DNA of 64,000 nt from Echinococcus granulosus. Its lineage: Eukaryota > Platyhelminthes > Cestoda > Cyclophyllidea > Taeniidae. The notes beneath the pieces are model-generated. The model made no database searches. It was not told the DNA's origin and saw nothing but the letters and a program-made list of their open reading frames with translations. The translations under genes and the position numbers were made by a program. The stretch lies in NCBI RefSeq assembly GCF_000524195.1, contig NW_020170389.1, positions 1,450,533 to 1,514,532 of the forward strand. Reading direction: 5' to 3'. Positions 12,901 through 25,723 of this stretch are shown one piece after another. Positions within the stretch are counted from its first letter, which is position 1, and each line of letters opens with the position of its first letter.

Positions 12901-15900
12901 GTTATGGACCTGCTAATTTCACGCGCTATAGTCATGTTACTAGACGCACCAGTAAGCTCCTTACATCCGGTTGAGGCACAAAAAGATTCAACGCTTATTA
13001 ACGTTAGAACAGTTTACATTCTGAGGATAACTAATAATTGATCATGTCTCGGCTAGTCGTGTAACCATTTTTTTCTCTAGGATTGAAATTTAGCACCATC
13101 TGTCACCAGAAAATGACGTAAATTATAAAATATGCCAAGTAACAGAGCTCCGTCGTGCTTTTTGCAACTAGTTGTGTCGGGAGCACGGATTCATCTCTGT
13201 CGACATATGAGCTCAGTGTGGGAATGGAGTTGATGTCCACAGAGTTTCTACAGCTTGCCGTATTCGTGTGGCGTATCCAAAGCCACAAACTAGAGAGGCA
13301 AAGAAAGTACATCAGCAATGATTTAGTGAAATATTAAAATAACATTTGAAAGAGTTAAATAGAAGTTGAATGTGAGTGCTGGAACCGCCCTAAATTCAAG
13401 AATATGTATTCCTTAGAAATGAGGTTTTGTGTGTAGATAATGTGGCGTCAGCAGTGCATCATCGCGAACATGTTTTACGAACATCTCATTTGTTGATATC
13501 ACAATATTGGTTCTGTGCTTAGAATATTATGGCCCAAATGAAGGCGACTTTGAGGACACGTGTTTTTTTTCAAACCGATGAAGTTAAATAAGTGCAGAAG
13601 GCATTGCCGTTTCACTGATTGGAATCGATTATTGTTGTGAAATACACTTTGTGTCCTAGAATTTTTTGTTTATTACTCTCAGTGGCCAGATTTATGTATA
13701 AAATTCATTTGCTTTTGTTAGCCATTTTTTGATGTAATTCGGCTGTCATTATCATCCGTCTTATTTTGTATTGGCTTACATCTTTTTATTTGTTTTTAAA
13801 TGATGCGTCGTAATTTTTCGGTACTTGATTTATTGTATTTGTCTCCTGAATTGTAGAATGAAAGCTGATTTTTGATTATTTAACAAGACTGACCATATTT
13901 ATCCTCTATGTTCCGAACTATGGCGGATGATGCGCAACAGTCTAAAAGTATGCTTATCATTCCCATGAATTTAGATGGTGAGCGTGAGTGTGGCAGAGTT
14001 TGCGAAGGAAAGCGGTGCTGCACCAGATGTAATGAACGCTGTCTACCCACCAACTTCCACACGATCGCCACCACCACAGGCCTCTCCCGGATCTGTGCAG
14101 ACGTCTCCATTGAAGTCCTCCAAACGTCGGACGTTACGGCTCGGCGATTCCATCATTGAAGCCTTCCGCTCTCCACAGACCGATCGCGTGTCAATCCTTA
14201 CCACACAGGTAGATCGCTAGGCATACCTTGCCTTGAAGTACTTTTGCAGTCGTCAGAAACCTAAATTTTACTCGTTATTTGGAAGAACTAGCATCCAGGA
14301 TATCGAGTTGGCAAGATTAACTTATTGTTTGTTTGATTTGGAGAACACTTTACAACCGGGTTTTATCACGACCATTGAATAGAAATAGGAAGCAATGTGG
14401 TATAAATAAATTTCGAAAGTACGGCGCGAACAGTCCATTGCAACTGATAAAGCACTGGAACACGGCGGTGACATGGAGCGATATTCACTAGGTCTGTCCC
14501 CAAACTACAATTCAATAGGCCGCTCATTATCGTTTCGTGTTCTCTCTGCAAAGTCAGATTGCCCAAGTTCATCGGTTTTATAACTGACTAGGAGAACTTT
14601 CAACAAAGTAAATAGATTGTATCTACTCACTTTCATTGAAAAGAATGGTAGAACAAGAGGCGGTTATTGAAGCCCCCAGTTGTGTAAACTTCAAACACTA
14701 AAACATTTAGCATTTTGGCATTCAGTATCAATTACACAAGTTTAAGGTACTGTTTCAAAAAATGACTTCTCAAATAACAGGGCCTTCGGCACCAGGTGAA
14801 CCACAGTTCAAGGCTTCACCGGGCCTATCGCTAAAATTCGATTTACCAGAATGTGGTTTGCTCCTCAGCTGACCGAGACTCTGCGTCCGGCACTGCCGTA
14901 TGTGGAACTAGGGCTTGATCTCGGCGGCAGTGGTGGAGGTACCAAGGCAGATGCCCCCGCGCTGGTGGCGGTGGCTGGTGGGGAAGGGACGGAACGATGG
15001 AAGCGGTGGCGCGCTCAGGCTACCGAAATGCTCCCTTTTGTGGTTGTCAAGCAGGCGGTGGTGCAGGCCTGTCGCCTGTGGTCGCGTGTCTTTCCCCTCG
15101 GCATTTCTCCCGACACCGTCACCCCCGCTAAATGTCGACGTCTTCATGAATGTTCTCAACTCGTTGTCTCTGCTCTTTTTCACCTCGGTAGGTCTATTTG
15201 TCATGCACTTGAACGGACTGGGCGAAGCATTCTCAACGTTTATTGATCATGGGGATCTAGCTGTTTGATTCATCTTTCACTTGGTGCTCATGGGTTAAAC
15301 AACGCCCTATCACAAGGGCAAGTTACGTAGCTTTCTATTTATTATTGTTACTTAAGGCTGTGCGACTCACCCATTTACGTTGGTGTGTTTGCAGAAGCGC
15401 ATGCTACGTTTTGGAATAGTAGAGAGTAGGGAGATGACAAACTCGATCGGCGTGCTGTGGGTGAAGATAATGTCTGTGGAAGATTGGGTGGATGGGTGTA
15501 AGTGTGCTTATGCAGCTGCATTCGAAATTGTAAAAGGATATTTCAGCTTTGGAGAAGACGAATAATCTTTGCTATATCCTCTAGAACACCTTGCTCCTCA
15601 GGGGTCTTGTCGTTTCTGCGGCCAGCAGTCACTGTCTGCGCCTGATGGCGCCTCACCCGCCTACCAACTCGGTGTATCCGCGCGTCGCTTCTTCGTCCAC
15701 CTTGTCCTGGGTCTCCAAGAGGCGCGCAGTCGCGGTGCGAGCCTGCAGTCCATACCAGATGCGGCGGTCAAAGTGTCCAGGCGTTCTTTCCTAAACCTAA
15801 CTCTTGCAAGAGTCTGCCCTAAGGCCTCACTTCTTTTGCTTCCGGTGTTGAGAGTGATGACGAGTGGTCTGGGCGGTTCTCTCCACGTCTGTAGAGAGGC

Positions 15901-18900
15901 TGACACATGTGTAAGACCCTCTTCTAACTTGCTTTATCTCTACTACCCAATCTGTGCTTAGAATGGCTAAGAATTTTCTTCAAACCTGCTGTTTGTCGTT
16001 TCGTTCCGTCAGCTAAACTGTGTCCAAGATTATAGTTATAACCTGAAGTTATTCAAGATCTTGTTTTATTTCTCCACTCCTTGAAAGACTCAAAAAAAGG
16101 AAGAAAAGCTCTATCATGTCTGTTGTTTGCTTAAGCTTTCAGGGTTATAAAAATTGGGTCCAACATTGTGTTGCATGCTGAGATCTATGTAGTGTCGTGC
16201 TCAATTTCTTTAACTCCTTTCCTCGCAACTTCCCTCTAAATATTGGTCCCTTTCCATTCAGCTTTTCATAACTGTGGACATTTCCTCTCTGTCATAAAAA
16301 TGTTCAATTAACCTAGTTGAAGGTGCGAAAATTGGTCTCTGATCGAGGCTTTAGTATTTATGGAAAGTAAACTTAGAATAATTTTATCAGCGAATGCCCT
16401 CTACTTTCCTAAAATCTTTAACAAATTCATTTGAAATTTTGATAAAATCCCCCCAATCCGGGGTCATTTTTGTTGCTTCAATTTCATCAGTTGACTTAGG
16501 CTTGAGGCTCTGTTATCACAATTCCTGCGATCCTGAGGAGTGTGTAAAATCCTCTTTTAACTCCAAAAATCTAGGTTTGGACTTGACTAACTTTTTGAAG
16601 CAGTTTTATTGTCGTGAAGATGGACGTATTTGAAATTTTAATGTATTACTAAAATATTTTCCAGTTTATGAATGGCGGATTCTGGGGTGACTTATCAGAC
16701 TAGCTTATTTAACCTTTTTTCATCTACCTTTTTTCATTGATACTGCAATTACTCCACTTTTTCATGGTCATGACAAGTAAATAGCTCCTTTGATCAAATA
16801 ATTCGATAAGTGGGTCTCATAATTGTGTATGTTTAGGGTTGCTTTGCATATCAATGCCTCTTGCCACCTTACATTTCAGTTCCCAAGTCGTGATATGGTC
16901 GATAAGTATACAAAACGGCTCATTTAATTCGGATATGTTTTTCTGGGTAAAACATTTTTTTGATATTCGACTGGATTTAATTTGTAGGTCTCCTGAATTA
17001 TCTCATTTCCACTACCCTTGATCTCCCTCATTCTTGTCAAGTGAGTCGGCAAAGCGGTTGATCTTTTTTCTTCTAGATGTACTCCATCCCCACTGCCTGC
17101 ATGCTGAACACATGGTTGAGGACGTTGGATCTTGTAGTCGATTACCTTAATCAGCTCATACCCCTGGCTTTCTCCACTGCTGCTACTCCTGTGGCCGTTG
17201 ACGACACCTCCCGCTTCCTGCCTGACATTCGCCTACCAAGCTACCTTTCATTCGCACTCAACGAATTCATGCTTGCGTTGCGTATCTATGGCTCCAATTT
17301 CCCTGACATGGAACCAGTGAGCTTTTGTCACCTTTTTTTACATTGATCAATAAGTTTTGAGAACTTTCATTCCTTTGCTTGCAATGCAATCTCTGGCACT
17401 ACTACATCCATGCACGATTTCGTTAGCTGCGCATTCATCTGACTAGGCACTGTGCAGCTTTTCGCCGTCGTAATTTTCCCTTAATTTTTGGCTTTCTCAC
17501 TTGGGGTCAAGAGTGCCCAGGTATGGGCCGTTTAAAGCGTTCGTGTGCTAGTAGCGTTGCCATAGTTTTTTCCTAGGTCGATTTTGTTATATAACGATAT
17601 ACTATTTTCCATTGTCTATTCTTTGCTTGCGTCTAATTTATCATCAGAAAGTACTGAAACTGACTACGTTGCACTTTTTTTTTGATGGGTAGAAAGGCTT
17701 CCACTTACATTTAGTTATAATCTGCATATCGTTGACTTCGGTAGTGTTATGGATAAGCAATTCCTTTTAAATAGTCAAACTAAATGCTCTCAACCCAACG
17801 ATATTCCACGCATTCAAATCAATTAAATCAGTAGCGCAAGTATCATGGCTTCATAAGCTTCATCATCCACATTTGACACCCCTCTGCCTTCTCAACCTAA
17901 AAGTACTTGTTTTAAGTTAGTTGTTTCTTATCTTCTGGATTCACTTTTGATCCTTCTTTGATGTTTGCTAGGAACACATTGTAACTAGATAAGATTTTGT
18001 GGAAGCCGAAATGAATTTATCGGACTGTGTAACTTTTTCCCCCATGTTTACCTCGCGTGAATTCGTTTGAAGTCTATCTGAAATGCATACTGTGACTCTC
18101 ATTTTACTCGTAGGACGCAACAAGACATGGGTAACTATAAATTACTCTACTGCGATGCCGGAACTGAATCATGGAGACGGCATCTTTTTTGCCTCAAGAA
18201 GGGGCTCTCTTCCAAATTAACGCAGACGAATTTGTAGTAGACCAGATTGCCGCTGGGCATTGGCAGAATTCGTTTCATCAACCCAAAAAAAGTAAAAGCT
18301 TTTGATATGCGCACGTTCCTCAACTTAATTGGTCGCAGTAAAAATAACTTGGATGGAAGGGATAGGTCAAATATGGGCAGTAATTTTTGCATTGATTTTC
18401 CTCTTCCCTACCATCACCATTTAGGATTCCGGTGTCACGCAGCACTTCACAAAGTGGCTAAAGCGCTTCCTTTATCTGCTTAATACGCCCATTTTAGAGG
18501 AGTGCTTTCAGCGTTTGCCCCATTCGCTGCAGTTGCTAATTCACTCATTGCGCTTCCAGTCGATCAAAGTAGCCGCCGTGAAGGCACCGGAGATCCTGCA
18601 GCCGTCGAAGGCCCTCGTCGAGGCCGAAGGCCATCCTCTCCCACCGATTTTGCAATACCTTGGAATGGCCATCGATGCACTTGCTCCGAGCTTCTCTGTG
18701 CTCAGCGCTACCGATCTGTGCTCCTCTCAGATCGATTTGGGTCCCTTCGTGAAGCTCATTCTTGACGTCTTGCGAACAGCCAACGAGTACTTTGTCTATG
18801 GTCTTAAGGAACTTGCAGCGAATGAGGTTCGTTAAATGCCCTCCTGCCTCTGTAATCCCTGCTGTCTTCAGTAATCAGTGACTGTCAGAAGTGACTCGTG

Positions 18901-20567
18901 TGGATAATGGCTTCACAAATCAGTTTTTTGCCTTCCCCTTGTTGCTTTAATCGACATATCATCGGCTTCTACGTTGTCCCTTGTTCTGGTTTTCGCCGGT
19001 TTTATCCTACTGATTAGCGACAGAAATATCTAAGCTGCCAATATTTTAAATAATATTTGTGCTTGAAAAATGGCAGTCATTTAAACCATGGGTTAGACCT
19101 TTTTTTTGCTGAATCATAAGTACTTTCAATTCGGATTCCGCCCAAAAGTATAGTAAATGAAGGTTTGGAGTTCCAAGCCCATCTTTAATATCTTTTTAGA
19201 TAGGTGATTGTGTTTGTGTTTGCGTGAATCCTATCATGTTTTCAAGACGCTAGCGCAAGCGACAGATCAGAGTGAGATTAGTGACGTATTGGCTCTTTCC
19301 TTTAATCACTTTCATTTTAGGTGTTATTTGCCGATAGATTCTTTTGATATGAAACAGGTTTCTGCTTCGAGTGATTAACTACCTTAAGACAATTTAGATA
19401 ACTAAGTGATTGGGATGGATCACCTCAATCACAAATCCATTGAAATTATCCAACAGCACTAGAAAGCATTTCATAGTCTTATGGCCTTTGACTCTATTTG
19501 TTGCAGACCCCAAGCCTTTGGCTAGTGAACAATATTGCATCGGTTCAGCACAAAGTGGAGAAACTGTTACCCTTTCAGCTGAACAATCTCCTTTCCACCG
19601 ACCTATTGCAGCTCGGTGCCTCTAGCGCGCGGCGAAAAGCCGCTTCAGGCGACATTTGCTACCGACTGCTGCATGGCTATCTCGGTCCCTTGGACGTTCG
19701 TATGATAATCTCTTTCCGCCTCCACATGGTCAAAATTTCGGTCTTCTCGAAGCAGCTCGCAAACACACATTACTCCAATCGATTCGTGACCACCATCTCC
19801 GAACAGCTGAAGGTCTCTTTGACCTGGCTGCAACGACATCTCAGCATCTGCGGTGGCTGTGGTGATGCTGATTGCGATGACGCTCAGTTGAAGTACGAGG
19901 ACTACAAACTCGTTATTTCCATTGTCACGGACATGGTTCTGATACAGAGTGTTCAAAAAGGTGAGCTTAAGCAAGGAGAGTAGTTTAATGGTCATACTAT
20001 GTGAAACAAATAATTTGGTAAGCTAATACTGATCACTCTTAAACCACTCTTTAGACATACTCTCTGAATCTGGCATCCAGCATATCCTCCGCGATGCCGT
20101 CATATTGCGTCGTGTTGTCGATGCACTCCATGATTACCTTACCAAAGCTGAGATTGAATTGCTTTCCAAATTGTTGTCCAAGGAACTGCTTCCTCCACTT
20201 TTGCAGCTGGGTAAGACACTGTACTACCTCTGTCTCAGCCTCTATTTAAAGGTTTGCCAGCCTTCTGTCAAATCGTCTGTACGACGCAACAGGAAGAGAA
20301 TGAGTGATAGTGGCAGTCGTAGTGTCGAAGCCCTGTATACTCTGCNNNNNNNNNNNNNNNNNNNNNNNNNNNNNNNNNNNNNNNNNNNNNNNNNNNNNNN
20401 NNNNNNNNNNNNNNNNNNNNNNNNNNNNNNNNNNNNNNNNNNNNNGTGCGGCCATGCATTTACCTGCATCAAGCGAGAACTTGGATCACTATCAGAATTT
20501 GCTCCTTTGGACGCGTTTGGTTCAAACGCAGTTAACTTCCGTTGAGACCTACTTGAATGCAAGATGA
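9980..20567 (+). CDS. EDRF1: EDRF1-like gene; long 3' part unidentified; broken by a gap
   Basis: The first five exons match erythroid differentiation-related factor 1 in order: 9980-10111 (TVRHRVGDLFLFDEFGIDSF), 10141-10259 (GHWPWLEGFIHRH), 10301-10606 (NHPCISLRL preceded by KWKIDDLSFLVGSDLAIFG), 10683-11068 (REPINVLTGIDMWLENIL, then EGHTYWLVKEAGFDVVKLYD) and 11437-11885 (NPFILPVATLCFKLAEH). Human EDRF1 has the same blocks and acts in the nucleus. Further exons joinable without frame breaks are 13975-14208, 14869-15187, 15586-15910, 17077-17316, 18425-18826, 19507-19960, 20055-20345 and a terminal part after the gap ending at TGA 20565-20567. They encode Leu-rich, probably helical protein without the TPR-like C-terminus I expect of EDRF1. 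A NUP188/NUP205-type C-terminus is possible but weak. The 5' end is uncertain; the open frame 9541-9842 may be an upstream exon. Confidence 0.7.
13975..20567 (+). CDS. Unidentified helical-repeat-like exons, possibly a separate gene
   Basis: This is an alternative reading of the 3' part of the EDRF1-like model. Exon 13975-14208 begins ATG directly after TTAG and encodes a Ser/Pro-rich linker. The following exons (14869-15187, 15586-15910, 17077-17316, 18425-18826, 19507-19960, 20055 onward) give over 700 residues. They are rich in Leu and amphipathic helices, such as LPPILQYLGMAIDALAPSF and ALHDYLTKAEIELLSKLL. Strong splice sites and matching phases show that this is real coding sequence. I do not recognise the family. 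The helix pattern near the end (KELLPPLLQL, then a basic Ser-rich stretch, then a short helix) recalls the C-terminus of nucleoporin NUP188, but other blocks are not collinear with it. The start at 13975 could be a trans-spliced first exon or an internal exon of EDRF1. Confidence 0.4.
20346..20445. other. Assembly gap (100 N)
   Basis: Exactly 100 N, a placeholder of unknown true length. It interrupts the last part of the EDRF1-like/unidentified gene. Coding-like sequence reaches it from the left (through a basic, Ser-rich stretch) and resumes on the right (ENLDHYQNLLLWTRLVQTQL) up to the stop. Confidence 0.95.
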
Positions 20568-23059
20568 CTGATGAGGCTTGGCTTTTGCTGTGCTTTATAT
20601 TTTTTATTATTTAGGATCTTGTCATTGTTACTGTGCCTCTTCTGACTCACGTGGTTACTTGTATGTGTGTGAGGTTTGGACATTCGATAGCTCTTGCTGA
20701 ACAGTTCTGTCCATTAGCCCGATATGCATACTGGTTGCCCTATCGACAACTTTTGTTGAGTGATTGGTGGAGGGGCAATTGAAGTAAAATGGAACCAACC
20801 GTCGACCATGACTGCCGCTTGCGTTCACGCATCTTTTTCGCCAGTAAGAATGTGCTGCTTCCCCCATCGTTTTGGGTTCCGATGTCCTTTCATGACACCT
20901 CCAAATACCAGACGGACAACTTGCGTTACGACTGTGCAATGCCGTGCCATCTAATGGGTATCAGATTTGAATCAATAATAATATTGCAAGGTACATGCAG
21001 TAATTTCCTTCGGAAGTACATCAAGTTATTTTCAACCTGGTTAGTTTTCAATTCTCGGAAGAAACGGCTGAAATTTGGTGATGGATTGTTAGCGGAAGTG
21101 GGTTTAGCTTACTATTTAACACATCACGGGTGGGTTCGACTCAAATGGGGTGTGATTGGACAACACGAAGGCAGTGTCGCCATTGAAACTGGTAAACTAA
21201 ACTTTGCTGAGATGTAGTGTGAATGCTCATTAGAGGAAGCAAATAAACTCGCATTGATATGAAAATGGTTTGTAGCGAAGTCCGCTCATATGATCAAACC
21301 AGAACATGATGGCGTGGTTAACTGAGCTGTCTAAGCAACGCTGTCGACGTCCCCTCATCATCGGGGGCTAATCGCATGTTGAACTTCCTTCGACTGGAGC
21401 TCACCATGAACGATGTTGATCACACGTCACGTATGCTAACTGTTGCTCACATGGCCGACAAAATGGCTACCAAGTGGGTAAAGCCGTCGTGTTGAAAGCA
21501 AACTCTAGAGTGAGTGCTAAGACAGTGGCTACTATCAGCGTTTTTGTACTGAATATGAGATTCTGTAGCACCACCGTTGATGGGGGGATCAATGTGTAAC
21601 AGAGTTGTCACATCAGACTTCCTCTGGAAAGTAAGCATAGGTATTTAGAAGAATTTTAACGGAGGAGTTGACCTGGGGAATCGTGACTGGCGCCATGACT
21701 CGACAGACCTAAAATCCATGTGATAGTAGGCGCGGTGGTGACTCATCGTCGTGCGTGCTACGGAAGCCGACCCCCAAATTCCAAGGTCATGGATCTGAGA
21801 CTAGCCAAGACGCCGAACGCATGTATCGAGGCAGGAGAGAATAGCTAGGTCCTGAGGATGGTTTTCTCTACCCTTATCTGAATTTGCACGACAAATCGCC
21901 AGATGATGTGCTGAGGGAATGGCACTGCATTGTGCGTAGCCACTTGTAATCCGAGAGTGGTTCGTTGAACTCCTAAATATTCATTCCATGCACCGTGTAT
22001 ACAAGGTAGGTAAATGAGATCTTACTGTTCTTTTTGAAACTGCAAACTAACCACCTGGAGAAGACCACTTAAAATATGAAATTTGTATTTCTGTGAGATA
22101 TATGATTATTTGCTTATTGGAACACGAGTCCTCGAACACCAATTTTCCTTAGAAGCGAAAAGTCTTCATCTCGACACCCCGGCTTTGATTGCATGTTTAT
22201 TACCTAGTACTAGTGCCAAATGTTCATTCGCATGAGTCGGCAAAACACAAACGTTTACAGTGTATTGTCTTGTATTATTAATCCGTGTAGAATAGACAGA
22301 TCCCAGTCTTAATTTTTCGGCCTTTAGTGAGAAATTCACAATGATCAACTCCGTCCGTGGTGCATCAAGGGTAGTCAGTATTGCGTGGATAAAGTGGTGA
22401 CTTAAGTTGGCTATAGGTACGGGTTCGTCCCAGACAACTAATAGTATGTCTGCTTTACATTGGAATGCTAAGGCGCATAGATTACTTCCACCTCAAGCCA
22501 ACCGGCGAGTCACCAAAAGTCACTCGCTTTCACTATATAAAATAAGCGAAGTATTTTTAGTGACGACTCTGCACAACCAAGGGACGTTTTGCAAGTAACG
22601 AAACACCATCAAAACCAAGTCACTTCTTAATCAGCAGTACGTCACGCCACCGCTCATTCTCCACAGTTTTATAACCAAGCTTAACATTGCGGAGCAAACA
22701 AGCTCGAACTTCATCATGCCCAAACGACATTTTGCGATACGGGGGCTCCAAACCAGAGATTAGTAAGGAGAATAATACGTAACACCAGTATGTTTACCCA
22801 TACCAATACTTTTCCCAAACAATAGCATTTTACAATCCCCTATAAGTTACGGTAGGTGACTACAGTAGCCTAAACAAAAAATGCAAGTAACAATTAACAT
22901 TAGACGACTAGAAGCGGAAATAAACAACAGATTCCGTTTAGGAAACCCACAAGAATCATTACGAGGATAAGTAATAACAATAACGCTTACATATATTTGA
23001 TAAGTGGAACAAAAATCGTACCTGAACACATGACAGTAAATGGTAAAACACGTATGTAT
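20568..23059. other. Intergenic, with a G+C-richer stretch at 20640-22000
   Basis: No gene was recognised. Between about 20640 and 22000 the base composition is less A+T-rich than the spacers. Overlapping open frames occur on both strands (20789-21217 plus, 20655-20939 minus), as often seen in decayed mobile elements. I could not match it to any family. The rest is ordinary A+T-rich sequence. Confidence 0.4.
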
Positions 23060-23968
23060 CTACTTTTCCTCACACCATTCATTCTCCTTGCGAACCTAGA
23101 ATGGGAAGAAAAATACCAGTGACAAGCCTCTTCATGAAGTTCACACAAAAGAATTTGCTGAGACGACGACCGAAACTAAACATCAATCCGTACAGGTTAC
23201 CTGCTCTTCCTCTTGAGGGGTGAAATCCGATTTGATATTGAAAGTCTTGCGGATCTCTTCCGGTGTCTTACCCTTGATCATGTTTGCAACAGACTTGCAG
23301 CACGTATCAAGAAGACCCTTGATGTCGAGATAGTTAGCTGCTAGAATGAGTTCAAACAGAGTTCCCTGATCGACTCGAAGAAACTCTTGGTCCCAGCTAG
23401 ATATGTCGTCCGTTCGACGCTCCTTATTTTCATCGTCATCCTGCTGGGGAACGTCGTCTTTGTGATACGTACACCACTGAAGAACCTTCTTAAAAATTGC
23501 AGCATTCACGTATTGCAGAGGGATCGGTTCATCGTCTTCTGCAACCTCAGGTCCAACGTCTATCAACGAAATTCAACCAGGAAAATGTACAAATAAAAGG
23601 CAATTTATTCCAGTTTATGATGAAATCTCTATAGAATATTCCAACGAAAGCACCGTGGAGGAAATCGGGGGTCACAGGAACGCAAAATTCATCCAAGGCA
23701 TATTCTCACTAAGATATTACGAGAATTTCAGCAAAGCTAGCAATAGGCAAAAAAACAAGGAAGATAAAGCAAGCAACTAGAGTAGAACAAAAAAGTTTAA
23801 CATTAAACGAATGCAAAATATGAAATACGCATTGCGGAACATAGACGACAAACATAGCAGATGAGAATACGCACCATCCAAGATATCTCTAATCATCACA
23901 GACTGTCTAGCGATCTCTAGATCCACATCAAATGCAACCTCGTCGGACGTCACCAGCTTAACTGGCAT
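23060..23968 (-). CDS. SKP1: SKP1, F-box adaptor of SCF ubiquitin ligases
   Basis: SKP1 bridges cullin-1 to F-box proteins in SCF E3 ligases. Three exons on the minus strand agree in phase: 23875-23968 ([20 protein letters not shown]), 23201-23559 and 23060-23095. The product is 162 residues, against 163 in human. The middle exon carries the cullin-binding BTB-like fold and the conserved [46 protein letters not shown] and [14 protein letters not shown] blocks. The last exon encodes [11 protein letters not shown], the C-terminal F-box-binding tail. It is found only if the middle exon is spliced at GAGCAG/GTAACC rather than read through to the nearby stop at 23183. All features needed for function are present. 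Two damaged copies lie 6-9 kb away on the same strand. Confidence 0.96.
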
Positions 23969-24511
23969 CTTCGAAGAAAATACAACAAATGCGGGTTCAA
24001 CGACAATTCTGTAAAACACAAACATGGCCGATTTGGGACAGTTGCAATTAAAACAGAGTGCCAAGAAAGAAACAAGTGAAGGCGCAAAACCTAGGTTATA
24101 CCGATTATAACTAAAAATAAATCACAAACAGTGGGTGCATTCGCGAAGCATTTACAATAATATGTGTAATTATTGGTAAAACTTTTGGTGTTACGAATGA
24201 AACCCTATAAGCAATCCACCTATCAGAAATGGAAATATTTCAGTGTAATTGCGAAAGGGCTTACAAGGTTTATGAGCATATATTGTCAGTGATTCACCAT
24301 CTGAAATTTTTAATAAATATAAAAAATCTAGTGGTTGAAAAAATATTTAAGTGCCAAAGGCAGATTGCTAATATTCTTTACTTTTGAACAAAGGACAAAT
24401 TTTGACAAATTTTGAATGTATTTCTGAGCATGCAAGATAAATTTGTAGATTGCCAAACTTTTCAATTTGGTTGTGGGTACCTACAGAAGCAGCCAATGCA
24501 CTTAGTCTAAC

Positions 24512-24711
24512 TGTAGTATGATAGTGGTTTCTCCCTCGGTTCTAGTGAGGCGCCACACTTGTGCTTTGAATTAGCCCCCTTGTGCCTCGCTGGGTGGGCT
24601 GGCCTTTTGGGCCATGCCAACAGCCCAGACACCTTCTCCGTGCTGAATATACATATATTCTGCCCGAGTATTGTGTCTTCTTTCGTCTTCAGAGAGTCTC
24701 GGGACGCTACA
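24512..24711 (+). mobile_element. Solo LTR with 5-bp target duplication
   Basis: This 200 bp copy reads TGTAGTATGATAG to GGACGCTACA. It is flanked on both sides by CTAAC (24507-24511 and 24712-24716). TG...CA ends plus a 5-bp duplication are the hallmarks of integrase-mediated LTR-retrotransposon insertion followed by LTR-LTR recombination. It lies between SKP1 and cytochrome c heme lyase. Confidence 0.88.
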
Positions 24712-24716
24712 CTAAC

Positions 24717-25723
24717 CCCATCTGTGCGTCAACGGAACATGCTATCCCTTGACATTATGTCCTTACTCTTCATCAAATAAATTCTGATATGCCGCATCTA
24801 TTTTTGCTAAGGCCAAGGTGCACTCGTATAAAGACTCACGGTGAAAAACGAGAAGCAATAATTTCGCTCTGGGAGATAATCCCTTCTTGTGCCATCTTGG
24901 CGACGTGTGCTTAAAATCGGTTGATGGAATAAAATGTTTGTGTGATTATCTTGTGGCTGCAGCGCTTTTCCTGTTTCGCTATCTTACAAACAACTAGTGA
25001 GTTCAAATTTTACAACACAGGTCCAAAACATTAGTTACCAAGTTTGTGAATGCTGTATGCTGCTACTTGTTTATCTCATATGATTCCTTGTTATCAAACA
25101 ATGCAGAGAGGTTAGGTGTCCTACTTACGGTGACATTTTTAAATCAACTTCTGTCAGATTTCAGTCTTGCGAATTATCGCGGCTTCTCAGGGATGATAAT
25201 TCATAAGCTTTGCTTAAATTTAAGGAGTTTGCTGGTGAAGGTCAGAGCCTTGGGGATATTTGTGCCAATACTAGCCTTTTTGGTGCCATCGTTCAACCTT
25301 CCCGTAGGTCACGCGATACTTCCTAATTAAAATATTGACTCCATCCCTAAATGAGGGACGCTTCTTCTGACACATCCTCTGCGCAGTGCCACTTTGTTCT
25401 GATCTACATCCACCGTTTCATAACTTAAGTTTATGGCCACATCCTGGTGTGCCGTCTTACTTATTGAATCGCCTTTGTATCTTATCTTTACTAATGATGA
25501 TTTACCCAAAGTGGTCCGGCATGCTTTTGGTATCTTCCACATTTTAGCCCCGCTACAATGGCTGGCTCTAGTGGCTGTCCTTACAAAAGGCGTCCTGAAG
25601 ACCCGTCCGATCCAACTGCGTGTACGGTAGCTAGTGAATCAGATGATACTTTAAACTTGCTCAACATGGTATAGCTGTGATTTTTACGCCTGATTCGGCG
25701 CGGCGCATCCTTGCATAATTGCG
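24717..25723. other. Spacer upstream of the heme lyase gene
   Basis: Open frames at 25046-25330 and 25433-25630 show no recognisable similarity. An upstream exon of the heme lyase encoding its Cys-Pro motifs could lie here, because TTCCATGCAG/ATG at about 25740 can serve as a splice acceptor. I could not identify such an exon. Confidence 0.4.

Noticed and set aside
14908..15268. Long open frames in all three plus frames and one minus frame
   Set aside because: This is a G+C-rich exon that lacks stops in several frames. Only the frame from 14869, after a strong CTCCTCAG acceptor, fits the neighbouring exons in phase.
15591..15794. Alternative plus frame in the next exon
   Set aside because: It is out of phase with the donor at 15187. 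The frame giving EHLAPQGSCRFCGQQ fits both sides.
19645..19995. 116-codon minus-strand frame
   Set aside because: It is a shadow of the plus-strand exon 19507-19960, which has clean splice borders and matching phase.
21100..21170. Possible tRNA B box (GGTTCGACTC)
   Set aside because: No A box at the right distance and no cloverleaf could be folded by eye.
25046..25630. Open frames upstream of the heme lyase as an additional gene
   Set aside because: Composition is spacer-like, and there are no recognisable motifs or splice borders.
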